From: Mesorhizobium sp.
Lineage (GTDB): Bacteria > Pseudomonadota > Alphaproteobacteria > Rhizobiales > Rhizobiaceae
Reading direction: 5' to 3'
Assembly: GCF_016793485.1 (NCBI RefSeq)
Contig: NZ_JAEULZ010000039.1
Coordinates: 42,363-106,362 of the forward strand
Length of the DNA stretch: 64,000 nt
A program made the translations under genes and the position numbers. This document shows positions 1 through 7,487 of the stretch, in pieces (the first letter of the stretch is position 1; every line of letters begins with the position of its first letter). A model generated the notes under the pieces. It searched no databases and was not told where the DNA came from. It saw only the letters and a program-made list of their open reading frames with translations.

Positions 1-1
1 G

Positions 2-400
2 CTTCTTGATGAAGCCGCCGCCAGTGACAAAAACCTTCGCATTGTCTTCAAGGAGTGGCCGATCCTGGGGCCAGGCTCAGAAGAAGCAGCACGGATCGCA
101 CTCGCAGCCCAAGTCCAAGGCAAGTACGAACCGTTGCACAAGGCTCTGATGGGCTACTCGGGAAGGGTAGACGGAGCGGTGGCTCTCGAGGTCGCAGCCG
201 ATCTCGGGCTGGACATCGACCGCCTGAAGGCCATTGCGGCCTCCCCTGAGGTTGCCAAAGAAATCGAACAGAACATGAGGATGGCCGGAGAACTCCGAAT
301 AAATGGCACGCCAAGCTTTGTGATTGGCGAAGAAATCATTCGTGGCCTGATCGACTTTGATACCCTGCAACAATCGATCGCCAAAGCACGATCAAGGTAG
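2..400 (+). CDS. DsbA-family thiol:disulfide oxidoreductase, C-terminal part (5' end outside window)
   Basis: The frame is open from the first bases, so the start and the expected CXXC active site lie upstream of the window. The 132 visible residues match the second half of a DsbA/Com1-like fold: an alpha-helical insert, then the cis-proline segment GTPSFVIGEE and a C-terminal helix. Such proteins oxidise or isomerise disulfides in the periplasm. The stop is 10 bases before the ccdA start, so the two are probably one operon. A thiol oxidoreductase next to a CcdA electron carrier fits a periplasmic redox relay. The family is fairly sure; the exact subfamily cannot be judged without the N-terminus. 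Confidence 0.8.
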   Translation, partial: LLDEAAASDKNLRIVFKEWPILGPGSEEAARIALAAQVQGKYEPLHKALMGYSGRVDGAVALEVAADLGLDIDRLKAIAASPEVAKEIEQNMRMAGELRINGTPSFVIGEEIIRGLIDFDTLQQSIAKARSR

Positions 401-410
401 GAGGGCGGTA

Positions 411-1151
411 GTGCTAGAAATTTCCGGAGTGGGCGCAGTAACCGCTCTGGTGGCGGGCGCGATTTCTTTTCTCTCACCCTGTGTGCTGCCGCTTGTGCCC
501 GGCTACCTCGCCTATATCGCCGGCAACACGAACGAGTCCAGCACTCGCTCAATCCGCATCACGACCTCGCCGAGGACATTGATGCTCGCGCTTTGCTTCG
601 TGCTCGGGTTCTCGACGGTATTCATTGCCCTCGGCGCGAGCGCCAGCGGGATCAGCCATCTGCTTCTGGCTTACCGATACGAGGCAAATCTTGTCGGCGG
701 CGCGGTCATAATCCTGTTCGGCATCTTCATGACGGAGCTCATCCCGATACCATGGCTCAGTCGTGAGCACCGGCTCCACGCATTGGTGAAGGGAGGTCGC
801 CCGTCAGCTGCCTATACCCTTGGACTTGCCTTCGGTTTCGGCTGGACGCCGTGCATCGGTCCAGTGCTCGGCACGATCCTCACGGTGAGCGCGCTCTCAG
901 CAACCATCTCCAGCGGGCTCGTCCTTCTCGGTCTCTACTCTATTGGTCTTGGTGTACCCTTCCTAGCCGCTGCCCTGTTCACTACGCAGCTGACGACGAT
1001 TCTGAGGCCGATGCGCAGGGCTGGCCGGATCCTTCAGACTGTGGCCGGCGTAGCGATGATTGCGATGGGGGGCGCGATGATGACGGGAAGGATTTCCGAC
1101 TTTTCATTCTGGCTCCTCGACCGCTTTCCAGCCTTTGGCGCGATGGGGTAA
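411..1151 (+). CDS. ccdA: CcdA/DsbD-like transmembrane thiol electron carrier
   Basis: A 246-residue polytopic protein with about six membrane segments. It has the two conserved cysteine loops of the CcdA family: SPCVLPLVPGYL (Cys near residue 24) and GWTPCIGPVLGT (Cys near residue 148). CcdA moves electrons from cytoplasmic thioredoxin to periplasmic thioredoxin-like proteins, for cytochrome c maturation or disulfide reduction. A GTG at 411 was chosen because a strong GGAGGG ribosome site lies just before it; the longer frame upstream overlaps dsbA. It probably forms an operon with the DsbA-like gene before it, suggesting that protein is its redox partner. Confidence 0.88.
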   Translation: MLEISGVGAVTALVAGAISFLSPCVLPLVPGYLAYIAGNTNESSTRSIRITTSPRTLMLALCFVLGFSTVFIALGASASGISHLLLAYRYEANLVGGAVIILFGIFMTELIPIPWLSREHRLHALVKGGRPSAAYTLGLAFGFGWTPCIGPVLGTILTVSALSATISSGLVLLGLYSIGLGVPFLAAALFTTQLTTILRPMRRAGRILQTVAGVAMIAMGGAMMTGRISDFSFWLLDRFPAFGAMG

Positions 1152-1281
1152 TCGGTTCCATGCCCGCCTAGGCGTTCCCCACCGCGCGCTCGTCCGGACA
1201 CTCGTTTCCAACTTGCCGTTTGGGTCACGCGCAATCGGCAGCCGGCGTCACCCAAAATGCGAGAATTTCCCGCTGCCGTCA

Positions 1282-2145
1282 TTATCGAATAGCAGCGTAT
1301 AGAACGCCGAGGAGTATTGGTTGATGCAGGAGATAGATCGCTAGGCTCTTGCGTCCGGTCCACTGCAAAGCCTTTGCGAACCGTCCCGAGAAGTGCTGCT
1401 GTGACAGCCGCGCGTATATCTGGGATCTGAGCGCCCACCGGGCGCCTCCTACGCCCAACAACGTCAGTGAAAACCATGGAAGAATCGGCACGAAGTCGAC
1501 GCTCGCCGGAGGGTTCGCAGCAAGTCCGATCCACGCGACAAATCGCGCATCGTAGGCGTCGGATGCAAGTAGGGTCGGCAAAAATGGGAGCAACGCCGCC
1601 ACAGCAAATACAACGGCTATCGGCGCCACTATGAACGGCAGCGACAGAACGCTCACGGCAACGATGGCGTGCAAGATACCGAAATACACGAACTGTTCAG
1701 GAAACAGCGCGTAGGTCGCGCCTGACACAAGCGCGGCAGCGCCCCCTATAACGGTGAGACGCCAAAGATAATCCTTCCACTTTAGTCCCCTGTCGTAGGC
1801 GAGCACCAATCCCACGCCGACAAGCACAAGAAATGTTCCTGCCACAACGCGGGCGAAAATAACCCACGCAAGGTTGCTCGTAACGTCGACGGAACTTATG
1901 CCGAAAAAATAGAGATCCCATCCAATGTGGTAGATCACCATTCCCACGATCCCCGCTCCGCGAGCTAGGTCGACCATCTCCACGCGTGGTGACGCAGGTG
2001 GTCGCGCAGACTGTATACCGCCAGCGTCTCGCTCAAACCGCGCGAGCTTACCCTTCAAATCGAGCTCGAATTTCTCAATATGTGCCGCTACCAGCTTGGC
2101 AAACAAAGCAGCCGCCCCGAGGACTGCAGTTCCACGGTCTTGCAT
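1282..2145 (-). CDS. DUF1624 (heparan-alpha-glucosaminide N-acetyltransferase-like) membrane protein
   Basis: A 287-residue integral membrane protein with about eight hydrophobic segments. It opens the domain with the DLARGAGIVGM..YH..WD signature, which is typical of DUF1624/HGSNAT-like acyltransferases of the YeiB/OpgC superfamily. Members transfer acyl groups to sugars or are of unknown substrate. The ATG at 2145 has a GGGAG ribosome site 7 bases upstream. This leaves about 55 residues of charged, partly helical sequence before the domain, which is longer than usual. It is convergent with ccdA and separated from it by 130 bases. The substrate is unknown. Confidence 0.75.
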   Translation of the reverse strand: MQDRGTAVLGAAALFAKLVAAHIEKFELDLKGKLARFERDAGGIQSARPPASPRVEMVDLARGAGIVGMVIYHIGWDLYFFGISSVDVTSNLAWVIFARVVAGTFLVLVGVGLVLAYDRGLKWKDYLWRLTVIGGAAALVSGATYALFPEQFVYFGILHAIVAVSVLSLPFIVAPIAVVFAVAALLPFLPTLLASDAYDARFVAWIGLAANPPASVDFVPILPWFSLTLLGVGGARWALRSQIYARLSQQHFSGRFAKALQWTGRKSLAIYLLHQPILLGVLYAAIR

Positions 2146-2174
2146 TGGTAGTCTCCCTTGCGCCGTAGTCGAAT

Positions 2175-2191
2175 GTCGCCCGTCGGGCGAC
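2175..2191. repeat. Perfect hairpin downstream of the small exported protein gene
   Basis: GTCGCCC-GTC-GGGCGAC is a perfect 7-bp inverted repeat, 11 bases beyond the stop of the minus-strand gene that ends at 2203. The ten bases GAATGTCGCC (2171-2180) and a GGCGAC arm recur at 24397-24416, again right after the stop of a small exported protein gene. There is no T run, so a classical terminator is doubtful. It may be a mobile REP-like hairpin or a 3'-end RNA element. Confidence 0.5.
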
Positions 2192-2202
2192 GCCTAAAGC
2201 GT

Positions 2203-2559
2203 TTAGGAGAGAAGGATGGGCGGTCGGATCAGCGGTGGTGCGCGTTCGGAGATGGGCATCCCCTCACTTCCACCGCGGGGATTGGAACTTGGTCGATTGT
2301 TCGCGATGACCGATGGGCGGTCAGTAAGTGCAGCCGCGCCGCAGTGCGGGCCATTGGCACCATTCACGATCGACGCACATCGCGTTGCGTCGAGTTCCAC
2401 CGATCCCACAGACAAATTTGCTAAGTCGTATAGAACTTCACTTTGACCAACGCTCAGAACCTCGCGCCCCGACGTCGAAGACGAATGCTCTGATTGAAAC
2501 AGCGACAGACCCAAACCCGAGCCAAGCACAAAAACTAAGATCAGGACGATCCATCGCAT
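2203..2559 (-). CDS. Small exported protein, DUF2946/CopL-like pattern
   Basis: About 118 residues: a clear N-terminal signal or membrane helix (MRWIVLILVFVLGSGLGLSL), a Cys-containing middle (PHCGAA) and a C-terminus ending in a Pro-rich RPP motif. This layout resembles the short secreted proteins, often labelled DUF2946 or CopL-like, seen near copper and redox genes in alphaproteobacteria. Two others of the same layout occur at about 19.4 and 24.4 kb. The ATG at 2559 starts the signal peptide exactly, but no clear ribosome site precedes it; a longer frame reaches 2646. The function is unknown. Confidence 0.5.
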   Translation of the reverse strand: MRWIVLILVFVLGSGLGLSLFQSEHSSSTSGREVLSVGQSEVLYDLANLSVGSVELDATRCASIVNGANGPHCGAAALTDRPSVIANNRPSSNPRGGSEGMPISERAPPLIRPPILLS

Positions 2560-2648
2560 CGGCCGAAGATACGTCAGAGACGCGGCGATGAAGAAAGGCC
2601 GCTTCTCACAAATCCGTGAAACGACGACGAAATCCAGGAGAAGCAAGC

Positions 2649-3257
2649 GTGAACTTCAAGCTGCAAGGCGTATCGCTGAATGAGAAGACGTTTCAGGGTC
2701 GCACGGCTCTTGAAGTCACTATGCCCTCGTCAGCGACCCAGGACCCGGCCAAAGAGACGCTCACCGACCGTGACTACATGGCCTGGCTCCCGCGCGACTT
2801 CGGCGACGGCATCATCAAAGTCGACGTGGCGAGTGTGTTGACGCCCGACGCGCCCGGCTACGCCCGCGGCTTCATCGGCATAGCGTTCCGCATTGATGCC
2901 CAGAACAGGTTCGAGAGCATCTACCTGCGGCCAGCCAACAGCCGGGTGGAGGATCAGGTCAGGCGCAACCACACGATTCAGTACGTGGCCTATCCCGACT
3001 TTCCTTTTCCGCTTTTGCGCCGCGATGCGCCCGAGAAGTACGAAACCTATGCCGACATCGGTCTCGGAGAGTGGATCGGCATGCGGATCGAGGTCAAAGG
3101 AACAACCGCCAGGCTATTTCTGAACGACGGGCCAAACCCTGCATTCATCGTGTGCGACTTGAAGCTTGGCGCCGACCAGCGCGGCGGCATCGGTCTATGG
3201 ATCGAAGCGGGCACCGTTGGGTATTTTGCCGACCTGCAGGTGCTCCCGTCGCCCTGA
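2649..3257 (+). CDS. DUF1080/LamG-like beta-sandwich protein
   Basis: A 202-residue soluble protein without a signal peptide. The alternating hydrophobic strands and the segments GFIGIAFRI, FESIYLRP and GGIGLWIEAGTVGYFADLQV resemble the concanavalin-like jelly roll of DUF1080/3-keto-disaccharide hydrolase or LamG domains. No catalytic residues could be assigned. The GTG at 2649 is preceded by AGGAG with 8-base spacing, preferred over the ATG at 2616, which lacks a ribosome site. It is transcribed away from the minus-strand exported protein. The role is unknown; sugar or polysaccharide binding is only an inference from the fold. Confidence 0.6.
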   Translation: MNFKLQGVSLNEKTFQGRTALEVTMPSSATQDPAKETLTDRDYMAWLPRDFGDGIIKVDVASVLTPDAPGYARGFIGIAFRIDAQNRFESIYLRPANSRVEDQVRRNHTIQYVAYPDFPFPLLRRDAPEKYETYADIGLGEWIGMRIEVKGTTARLFLNDGPNPAFIVCDLKLGADQRGGIGLWIEAGTVGYFADLQVLPSP

Positions 3258-3537
3258 CAGTCCTCAAGCAGGGCCTTCTCCAAGTCCTGCGGTGTTCTCA
3301 CGAGTTGGCGTGTGCATCGCCATCGCGGCGCGCACCCGCCGTCCGCACCGGTCCTTAACCTAGATCGAAGATGTGGCCGTCGATCCCACATAGTGAGGTC
3401 TGTAAAGGGGCAGGTTCCTGACACGCCGCGATGCGACAGCGCGTGTGGCGTCGTGGTGAGAGCCCGAAGCGAAGCCAAAGCTCTCCGGCCTCAGCCGGTC
3501 GATCAGAGTTCGCGCTAACCCAGCGGGAGTCGTCACG

Positions 3538-3987
3538 ATGTACAAGCATATCCTCATCTCTACCGACGGCTCGAAGGTGGCCCAGAGCGGCGTCGATCAT
3601 GGACTGTCGCTGGCGAAGAATCTGGGTGCACGCGTCACGCTCATCACCGTGACCGAGCGCCATCCGCTCACCGCCGGAGGTGCTGGCGTGGCGTGGGCGG
3701 GGGGCGTGCCCGACATTGCAACTTACCAGGAAGCCGAAACCCGGTACGCGAAGCAAGTTCTTGATTCCGCCAAGGCCGCCGCGGTCAGGCTCGGCGTCGA
3801 GGCGTCCGTGCTCCATGTTCCTGACGCCCATCCGGCAGAAGCCATCGTCGATGCCGCCAAGTCCGAGGGCTGCAGCCTGATCGTCATGGCATCGCACGGG
3901 CGGCGGGGGCTGGGCCGGCTGCTGCTTGGAAGTCAGACGGCCGAGGTTCTGGCGCACAGCCCGGTGCCGGTCCTCGTCGTGCGCTGA
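3538..3987 (+). CDS. Universal stress protein, UspA family
   Basis: A 149-residue single-domain protein. It opens with MYKHILISTDGS, the typical UspA beta1 strand with the Asp that contacts nucleotide. It ends with ASHGRRGLGRLLLGS and SPVPVLVV, the ATP-binding loop (first Gly of the usual motif replaced by Ala) and the last strand. UspA proteins bind ATP or cAMP and help survival under starvation, hypoxia or oxidative stress. The gene lies 34 bases before the type II GAPDH gene on the same strand, so the pair is likely co-transcribed and stress-induced. Confidence 0.92.
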   Translation: MYKHILISTDGSKVAQSGVDHGLSLAKNLGARVTLITVTERHPLTAGGAGVAWAGGVPDIATYQEAETRYAKQVLDSAKAAAVRLGVEASVLHVPDAHPAEAIVDAAKSEGCSLIVMASHGRRGLGRLLLGSQTAEVLAHSPVPVLVVR

Positions 3988-4021
3988 CCTGCAAAGAACC
4001 AACACAAGAAGGGATTGTTCA

Positions 4022-5056
4022 ATGGCGAAGCGACTTCGCGTGGCGGTCAACGGCTTCGGCGTCATCGGCAAACGTGTGGCAGAGGCCGTGCGCCGACAGG
4101 ACGACATGCAGCTCGTCGGTGTCTGCGACGTCACCACCGACTGGCGTGTCCGTATAGTTGAGGCACAGGACACCGCCCTTTTTGGGTCAACGTCCGAGAC
4201 TGCCGCCGCGATGCGCCAGGCCGGACTCCAAGTCGCCGGAACGCTCCAGGAGCTTCTCACTCAGACCGACATCGTGGTCGACTGCACGCCCAAGCGCATC
4301 GCCGCGCAGAATGTCGAGACCTATCGCAGCGCCGGGCTGAAGTTCATCGTCCACGGCGGCGAGAAGCACACCGTGACGGGCCATTCCTTCGTCGCCGAAG
4401 TCTCCTTTGCCAGCGCGATCGGCCGCGAGGCAACCAGGGTCGTTTCCTGCAACACCACCTCCATCGTCCGCACCCTTACGGCGCTCAAACGGGCCGGTCT
4501 TCTGCAGCGCGCCCGCGGCACCTTGCTCCGCCGCGCCACGGATCCCTGGGAGAGCGACGCCGGCGGCATCATGAACACGCTCGTCCCCGAGCCCGAGATC
4601 CCGAGCCATCAAGGTCCCGACGCCCGAAGCGTCGATCCCGATCTCGACGTGGTCACCATGGCCGTCAAGGTGCCGGAGACGCTCGCCCACCTGCACTACT
4701 GGTCGGTTCAACTCAGTCGGCGGGCCGACAAGGAGGAGGTGCTCGAGGCTTTCCGAGCCTCCTCCCGCATCGCTCTGATCCGGACCGGTGACGGCCTCGG
4801 TGCTCTGAACAGCGTCAAGGAGCTCATGGCCGATATCGGACGGGCACACGACAATCTGTACGAGGTCGCGCTCTGGGAAGACATGCTGCGTGTCGAAAGC
4901 GACGAAGTCTTCTACGCCTACATGGTCGACAACCAGGCCATCGTCATACCCGACACGATCGACGCCATCAGAGCCCTGTCCAACCTGGCAGCGACGGCGG
5001 ATGACTCGATCGCGACGACCAACGCGTCACTGGGCATCCGGCAGCGTTTCTTCTGA
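4022..5056 (+). CDS. Type II (archaeal-type) glyceraldehyde-3-phosphate dehydrogenase
   Basis: 344 residues. It has the archaeal GAPDH signature rather than the common bacterial GapA one: N-terminal NGFGVIGKRVAEAV Rossmann motif, HGGEKH loop and the catalytic SCNTTS with Cys at about residue 143. The length matches archaeal type II enzymes (about 335-345). These oxidise glyceraldehyde 3-phosphate to 1,3-bisphosphoglycerate with NAD or NADP. The ATG at 4022 has an AAGGGA ribosome site; the frame upstream of it overlaps uspA. Type II enzymes are rare in bacteria, so transfer is plausible. The neighbours (UspA, glycogen phosphorylase, D-lactate-type dehydrogenase) suggest a stress or fermentative glycolysis module. 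Confidence 0.85.
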   Translation: MAKRLRVAVNGFGVIGKRVAEAVRRQDDMQLVGVCDVTTDWRVRIVEAQDTALFGSTSETAAAMRQAGLQVAGTLQELLTQTDIVVDCTPKRIAAQNVETYRSAGLKFIVHGGEKHTVTGHSFVAEVSFASAIGREATRVVSCNTTSIVRTLTALKRAGLLQRARGTLLRRATDPWESDAGGIMNTLVPEPEIPSHQGPDARSVDPDLDVVTMAVKVPETLAHLHYWSVQLSRRADKEEVLEAFRASSRIALIRTGDGLGALNSVKELMADIGRAHDNLYEVALWEDMLRVESDEVFYAYMVDNQAIVIPDTIDAIRALSNLAATADDSIATTNASLGIRQRFF

Positions 5057-5105
5057 TCTGCCGGGCGGAGGTCTTTATCGACCGGCGCGCCGGGGCGGCC
5101 GCGCT

Positions 5106-5780
5106 CTATGGGCTCATGCCCGGAATGGCGGTCTTCTTCTTCCACATCAGGGCAAGCAGATAGACCGAGATCACCGCGGCGCCGAAGCAGAAGACGGAAA
5201 TGTAGGCGTAAGAGAAGAACACGTAGGTCGTCACAGTGACGGCGGCCACGAGCAGTCCGAACACCTTGATCGCCCGCTCGCGCACCAGCAGGAACGGCAC
5301 GATGACGACGGCAACGTAGATGGCATAAGTCACCCAGCGGGACACGAGGCCATCGACGAGATTGATGTCCTGGTAGCGGACGGCCCATGGCAGGAAATTG
5401 GTCGTCAGCCAGCCCGCATGCACGAAATACGGAATGAACTGCAGACCGCCAAGCATGGCGCCGGCGACGATGAACGGCAAAATCACATGGCGTCGTCCGC
5501 CCTTCTCGATGAAGTAGGCTGAGAGCGGCACCCAGATCGGCCACACGATCCAGGTGAAGAACATGTAGATGAGGGCGTAGCGGTCAACCCGCGCCCCATC
5601 GCCCGCTTGCCCCGCCGTCCAGATCAGGCCCTCGACAAGCTGCTGCAGCCCGAACAGGGCTGGCAGCGTCGCGATCATTAGATACCTGCGGTCCCCGCCC
5701 ACCGACGTTGCGGCGGCGGCGATGCCGGCCGGAATGAGGAATGCTGCCGCTCCGAAACTGACCTCAGCCGATAGGCACAT
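5106..5780 (-). CDS. DUF6629-type seven-helix membrane protein
   Basis: A 224-residue protein with about seven hydrophobic helices and almost no soluble part. The start MCLSAEVSF and the QQLVEGLIW segment are typical of the family now called DUF6629, whose function is unknown. It is the last gene of a minus-strand run glgP, CBS-BON, D-2-hydroxyacid dehydrogenase and this gene, starting 33 bases after the dehydrogenase stop. Its 3' end converges on the type II GAPDH gene, with about 50 bases between. A transport or sensing role is possible but not shown. Confidence 0.7.
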   Translation of the reverse strand: MCLSAEVSFGAAAFLIPAGIAAAATSVGGDRRYLMIATLPALFGLQQLVEGLIWTAGQAGDGARVDRYALIYMFFTWIVWPIWVPLSAYFIEKGGRRHVILPFIVAGAMLGGLQFIPYFVHAGWLTTNFLPWAVRYQDINLVDGLVSRWVTYAIYVAVVIVPFLLVRERAIKVFGLLVAAVTVTTYVFFSYAYISVFCFGAAVISVYLLALMWKKKTAIPGMSP

Positions 5781-5813
5781 TCCGTCTCCCGAGGACTGAG
5801 TGGCACGGGTCCA

Positions 5814-6824
5814 TCAGCCCGCAGTCACGATGTTTGCTGGTCGGCCTTCGGCAAATGCTTCGATGTTGGCCAAGGTGGTGGCGATGATCCGGCGAAGCGC
5901 CGCATCGGTGTTGTAGGCATTGTGCGGGGTCACCAGCACATTGGGAAAGCGCAGCAGGACATGGTTCGCCACCAGCCCCTGCAGGTCGGAAGCCGCCAGC
6001 GGGGTTTGGCGCCTGAAGATCTCCGCCTCTTCGCGAATGAGCGGCTCGTGCGGCAGGACGTCGAGGCCGGCGGCCCGCACCTTGCCCATGGCGAGCGCTC
6101 TCACCAATGCCTCGGTATCCACCACGTTGCCCCGCGCCGTGTTGATGAGGATCACACCGTCCTTCATCGCACCGAACTCGGGTTCGCCGATCAGGCCGAT
6201 CGTGGATGGAGAGGATGGAACGTGCAGCGTCACCACGTCCGCCCGTGCGAGTACTGCATGCAGTCCGCCGTACTCAAAGTTCAGACGAGCCGCCGCCTCC
6301 GCGTCTTCTTGTCTGTCGTAGGCCAGCACTCTCATGCCGAACCCGTTGCCGATCTCGATGGCCCTCCGGCCAATCCGGCCCGTGCCGATGACGGCGAGGA
6401 CCTTGTCCCGGAGTTCGAATCCTCGCACGCGAGCCATCGAGAACCCGCCGCGGCGGGTCTGTTCGACGCTGTCGACGATGTTGCGGGCGAGCGCGAGCAG
6501 CAGGGCGAAGGCGTGTTCGGCGACCGTTGCATCGCCATAGTCGGGTACGTTGGAAATGGCGATCCCGCGGCGGCGGCATGCGCTGAGGTCAATATGATCG
6601 TAACCCGCCGAGCGGGTCGCGATCAGCCGCAGGGCCGGGAGCTGGTCGATGACATCCGCGTCCAGACGCGATGTGATGAACGGGCTGACAACCTCGGCAT
6701 CGGCGAAGTCTCCGACCGTCGCGCCGCTGAGCGCGGCCCGCGTGCAGCGGACCGCGTGACGACCTTCAAGGCTGGCGCAGGCCTGCTCCTCCCAATCCTC
6801 CGCTTCGAAGATCGCTATCTTCAT
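5814..6824 (-). CDS. D-2-hydroxyacid dehydrogenase (D-lactate dehydrogenase-like)
   Basis: 336 residues. The NAD-binding Rossmann motif GTGRIGRRAIEIG lies near residues 145-158. The catalytic set is visible: Arg in NTARGNVVD, Glu in the DVLPHEP segment and His in TPHNAY. The TRSAGYDHIDL segment is typical of fermentative D-lactate dehydrogenases. It would reduce pyruvate or another 2-keto acid with NADH in the cytoplasm. Its start overlaps the stop of the CBS-BON gene by four bases (ATGA), so translation is coupled. Its place after glgP suggests regeneration of NAD when glycogen is used under low oxygen; that is inference. The substrate is not certain. Confidence 0.85.
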   Translation of the reverse strand: MKIAIFEAEDWEEQACASLEGRHAVRCTRAALSGATVGDFADAEVVSPFITSRLDADVIDQLPALRLIATRSAGYDHIDLSACRRRGIAISNVPDYGDATVAEHAFALLLALARNIVDSVEQTRRGGFSMARVRGFELRDKVLAVIGTGRIGRRAIEIGNGFGMRVLAYDRQEDAEAAARLNFEYGGLHAVLARADVVTLHVPSSPSTIGLIGEPEFGAMKDGVILINTARGNVVDTEALVRALAMGKVRAAGLDVLPHEPLIREEAEIFRRQTPLAASDLQGLVANHVLLRFPNVLVTPHNAYNTDAALRRIIATTLANIEAFAEGRPANIVTAG

Positions 6825-7483
6825 TCTCGCGCCTTCTCGATCGTCAATTCGTCGGCAAATCCAGGTCCGGCGACGCTCTCGACGATCATCCGCACCACAT
6901 CGGCTTCGGACGGTGAGGCCATCACGCCGGTTACGCGGACCGTGCCGGCCTCGACCTGGAATTCCGGCTGCCGGGTGAGCACCGTCCCGGCGTCTTGCAC
7001 ACGCGCCGCCAGCGCTCGCCGAACGGCTTCGTCGCCCCGAACTTCGGAATCGGGCTTGCCGGCCGAAACGATCCCCAGCAGGTCGGCACGACTGACGACC
7101 CCCACCAGTCGTCCGCCCCGAAGCACCGGAAGGCGCTTGATCCGATGAACGCCGAGAAGCATGGCGGCCGTACCAAGCGGCGTGTCTTCGTCGACCGTCG
7201 TGACCTTCGCCGACATGACTGCGCCGACGCGCCAGCTCCTGCTCTTGAGATAAAACAGGGCGGGGTCCTGCGGCGCATCCACGCCAGCGATCATCGCTGC
7301 ACTGCCCAGTTCGGTACGGCGTAGGAGGTCGCCCTCGGTGACGATCCCGACGAGCGACTGATCGTCATCGAGCACCGGCAGCCCGCTGACACGCTCGCTG
7401 AGCATGACATGCGCGGCATGCCAGACACTGTGGTCCGGGCACACATTGATCGGGTTCAGACTCATGATGTCGCGCACACGCAT
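6821..7483 (-). CDS. CBS-pair and BON domain protein
   Basis: 220 residues with two CBS domains (about 1-58 and 88-145), recognised from MRVRDIM..NPI..., GIVTEGDLLRR and VGVVSRADLL, followed by a C-terminal BON-like domain (about 150-215). CBS pairs bind adenine nucleotides or S-adenosylmethionine and act as energy sensors; BON domains bind membranes or ligands. It starts 4 bases after the glgP stop and overlaps the next gene, so it sits within a tight operon with glycogen phosphorylase and the D-2-hydroxyacid dehydrogenase. A regulatory role for that pathway is plausible. Confidence 0.87.
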   Translation of the reverse strand: MRVRDIMSLNPINVCPDHSVWHAAHVMLSERVSGLPVLDDDQSLVGIVTEGDLLRRTELGSAAMIAGVDAPQDPALFYLKSRSWRVGAVMSAKVTTVDEDTPLGTAAMLLGVHRIKRLPVLRGGRLVGVVSRADLLGIVSAGKPDSEVRGDEAVRRALAARVQDAGTVLTRQPEFQVEAGTVRVTGVMASPSEADVVRMIVESVAGPGFADELTIEKARE

Positions 7484-7487
7484 CGCA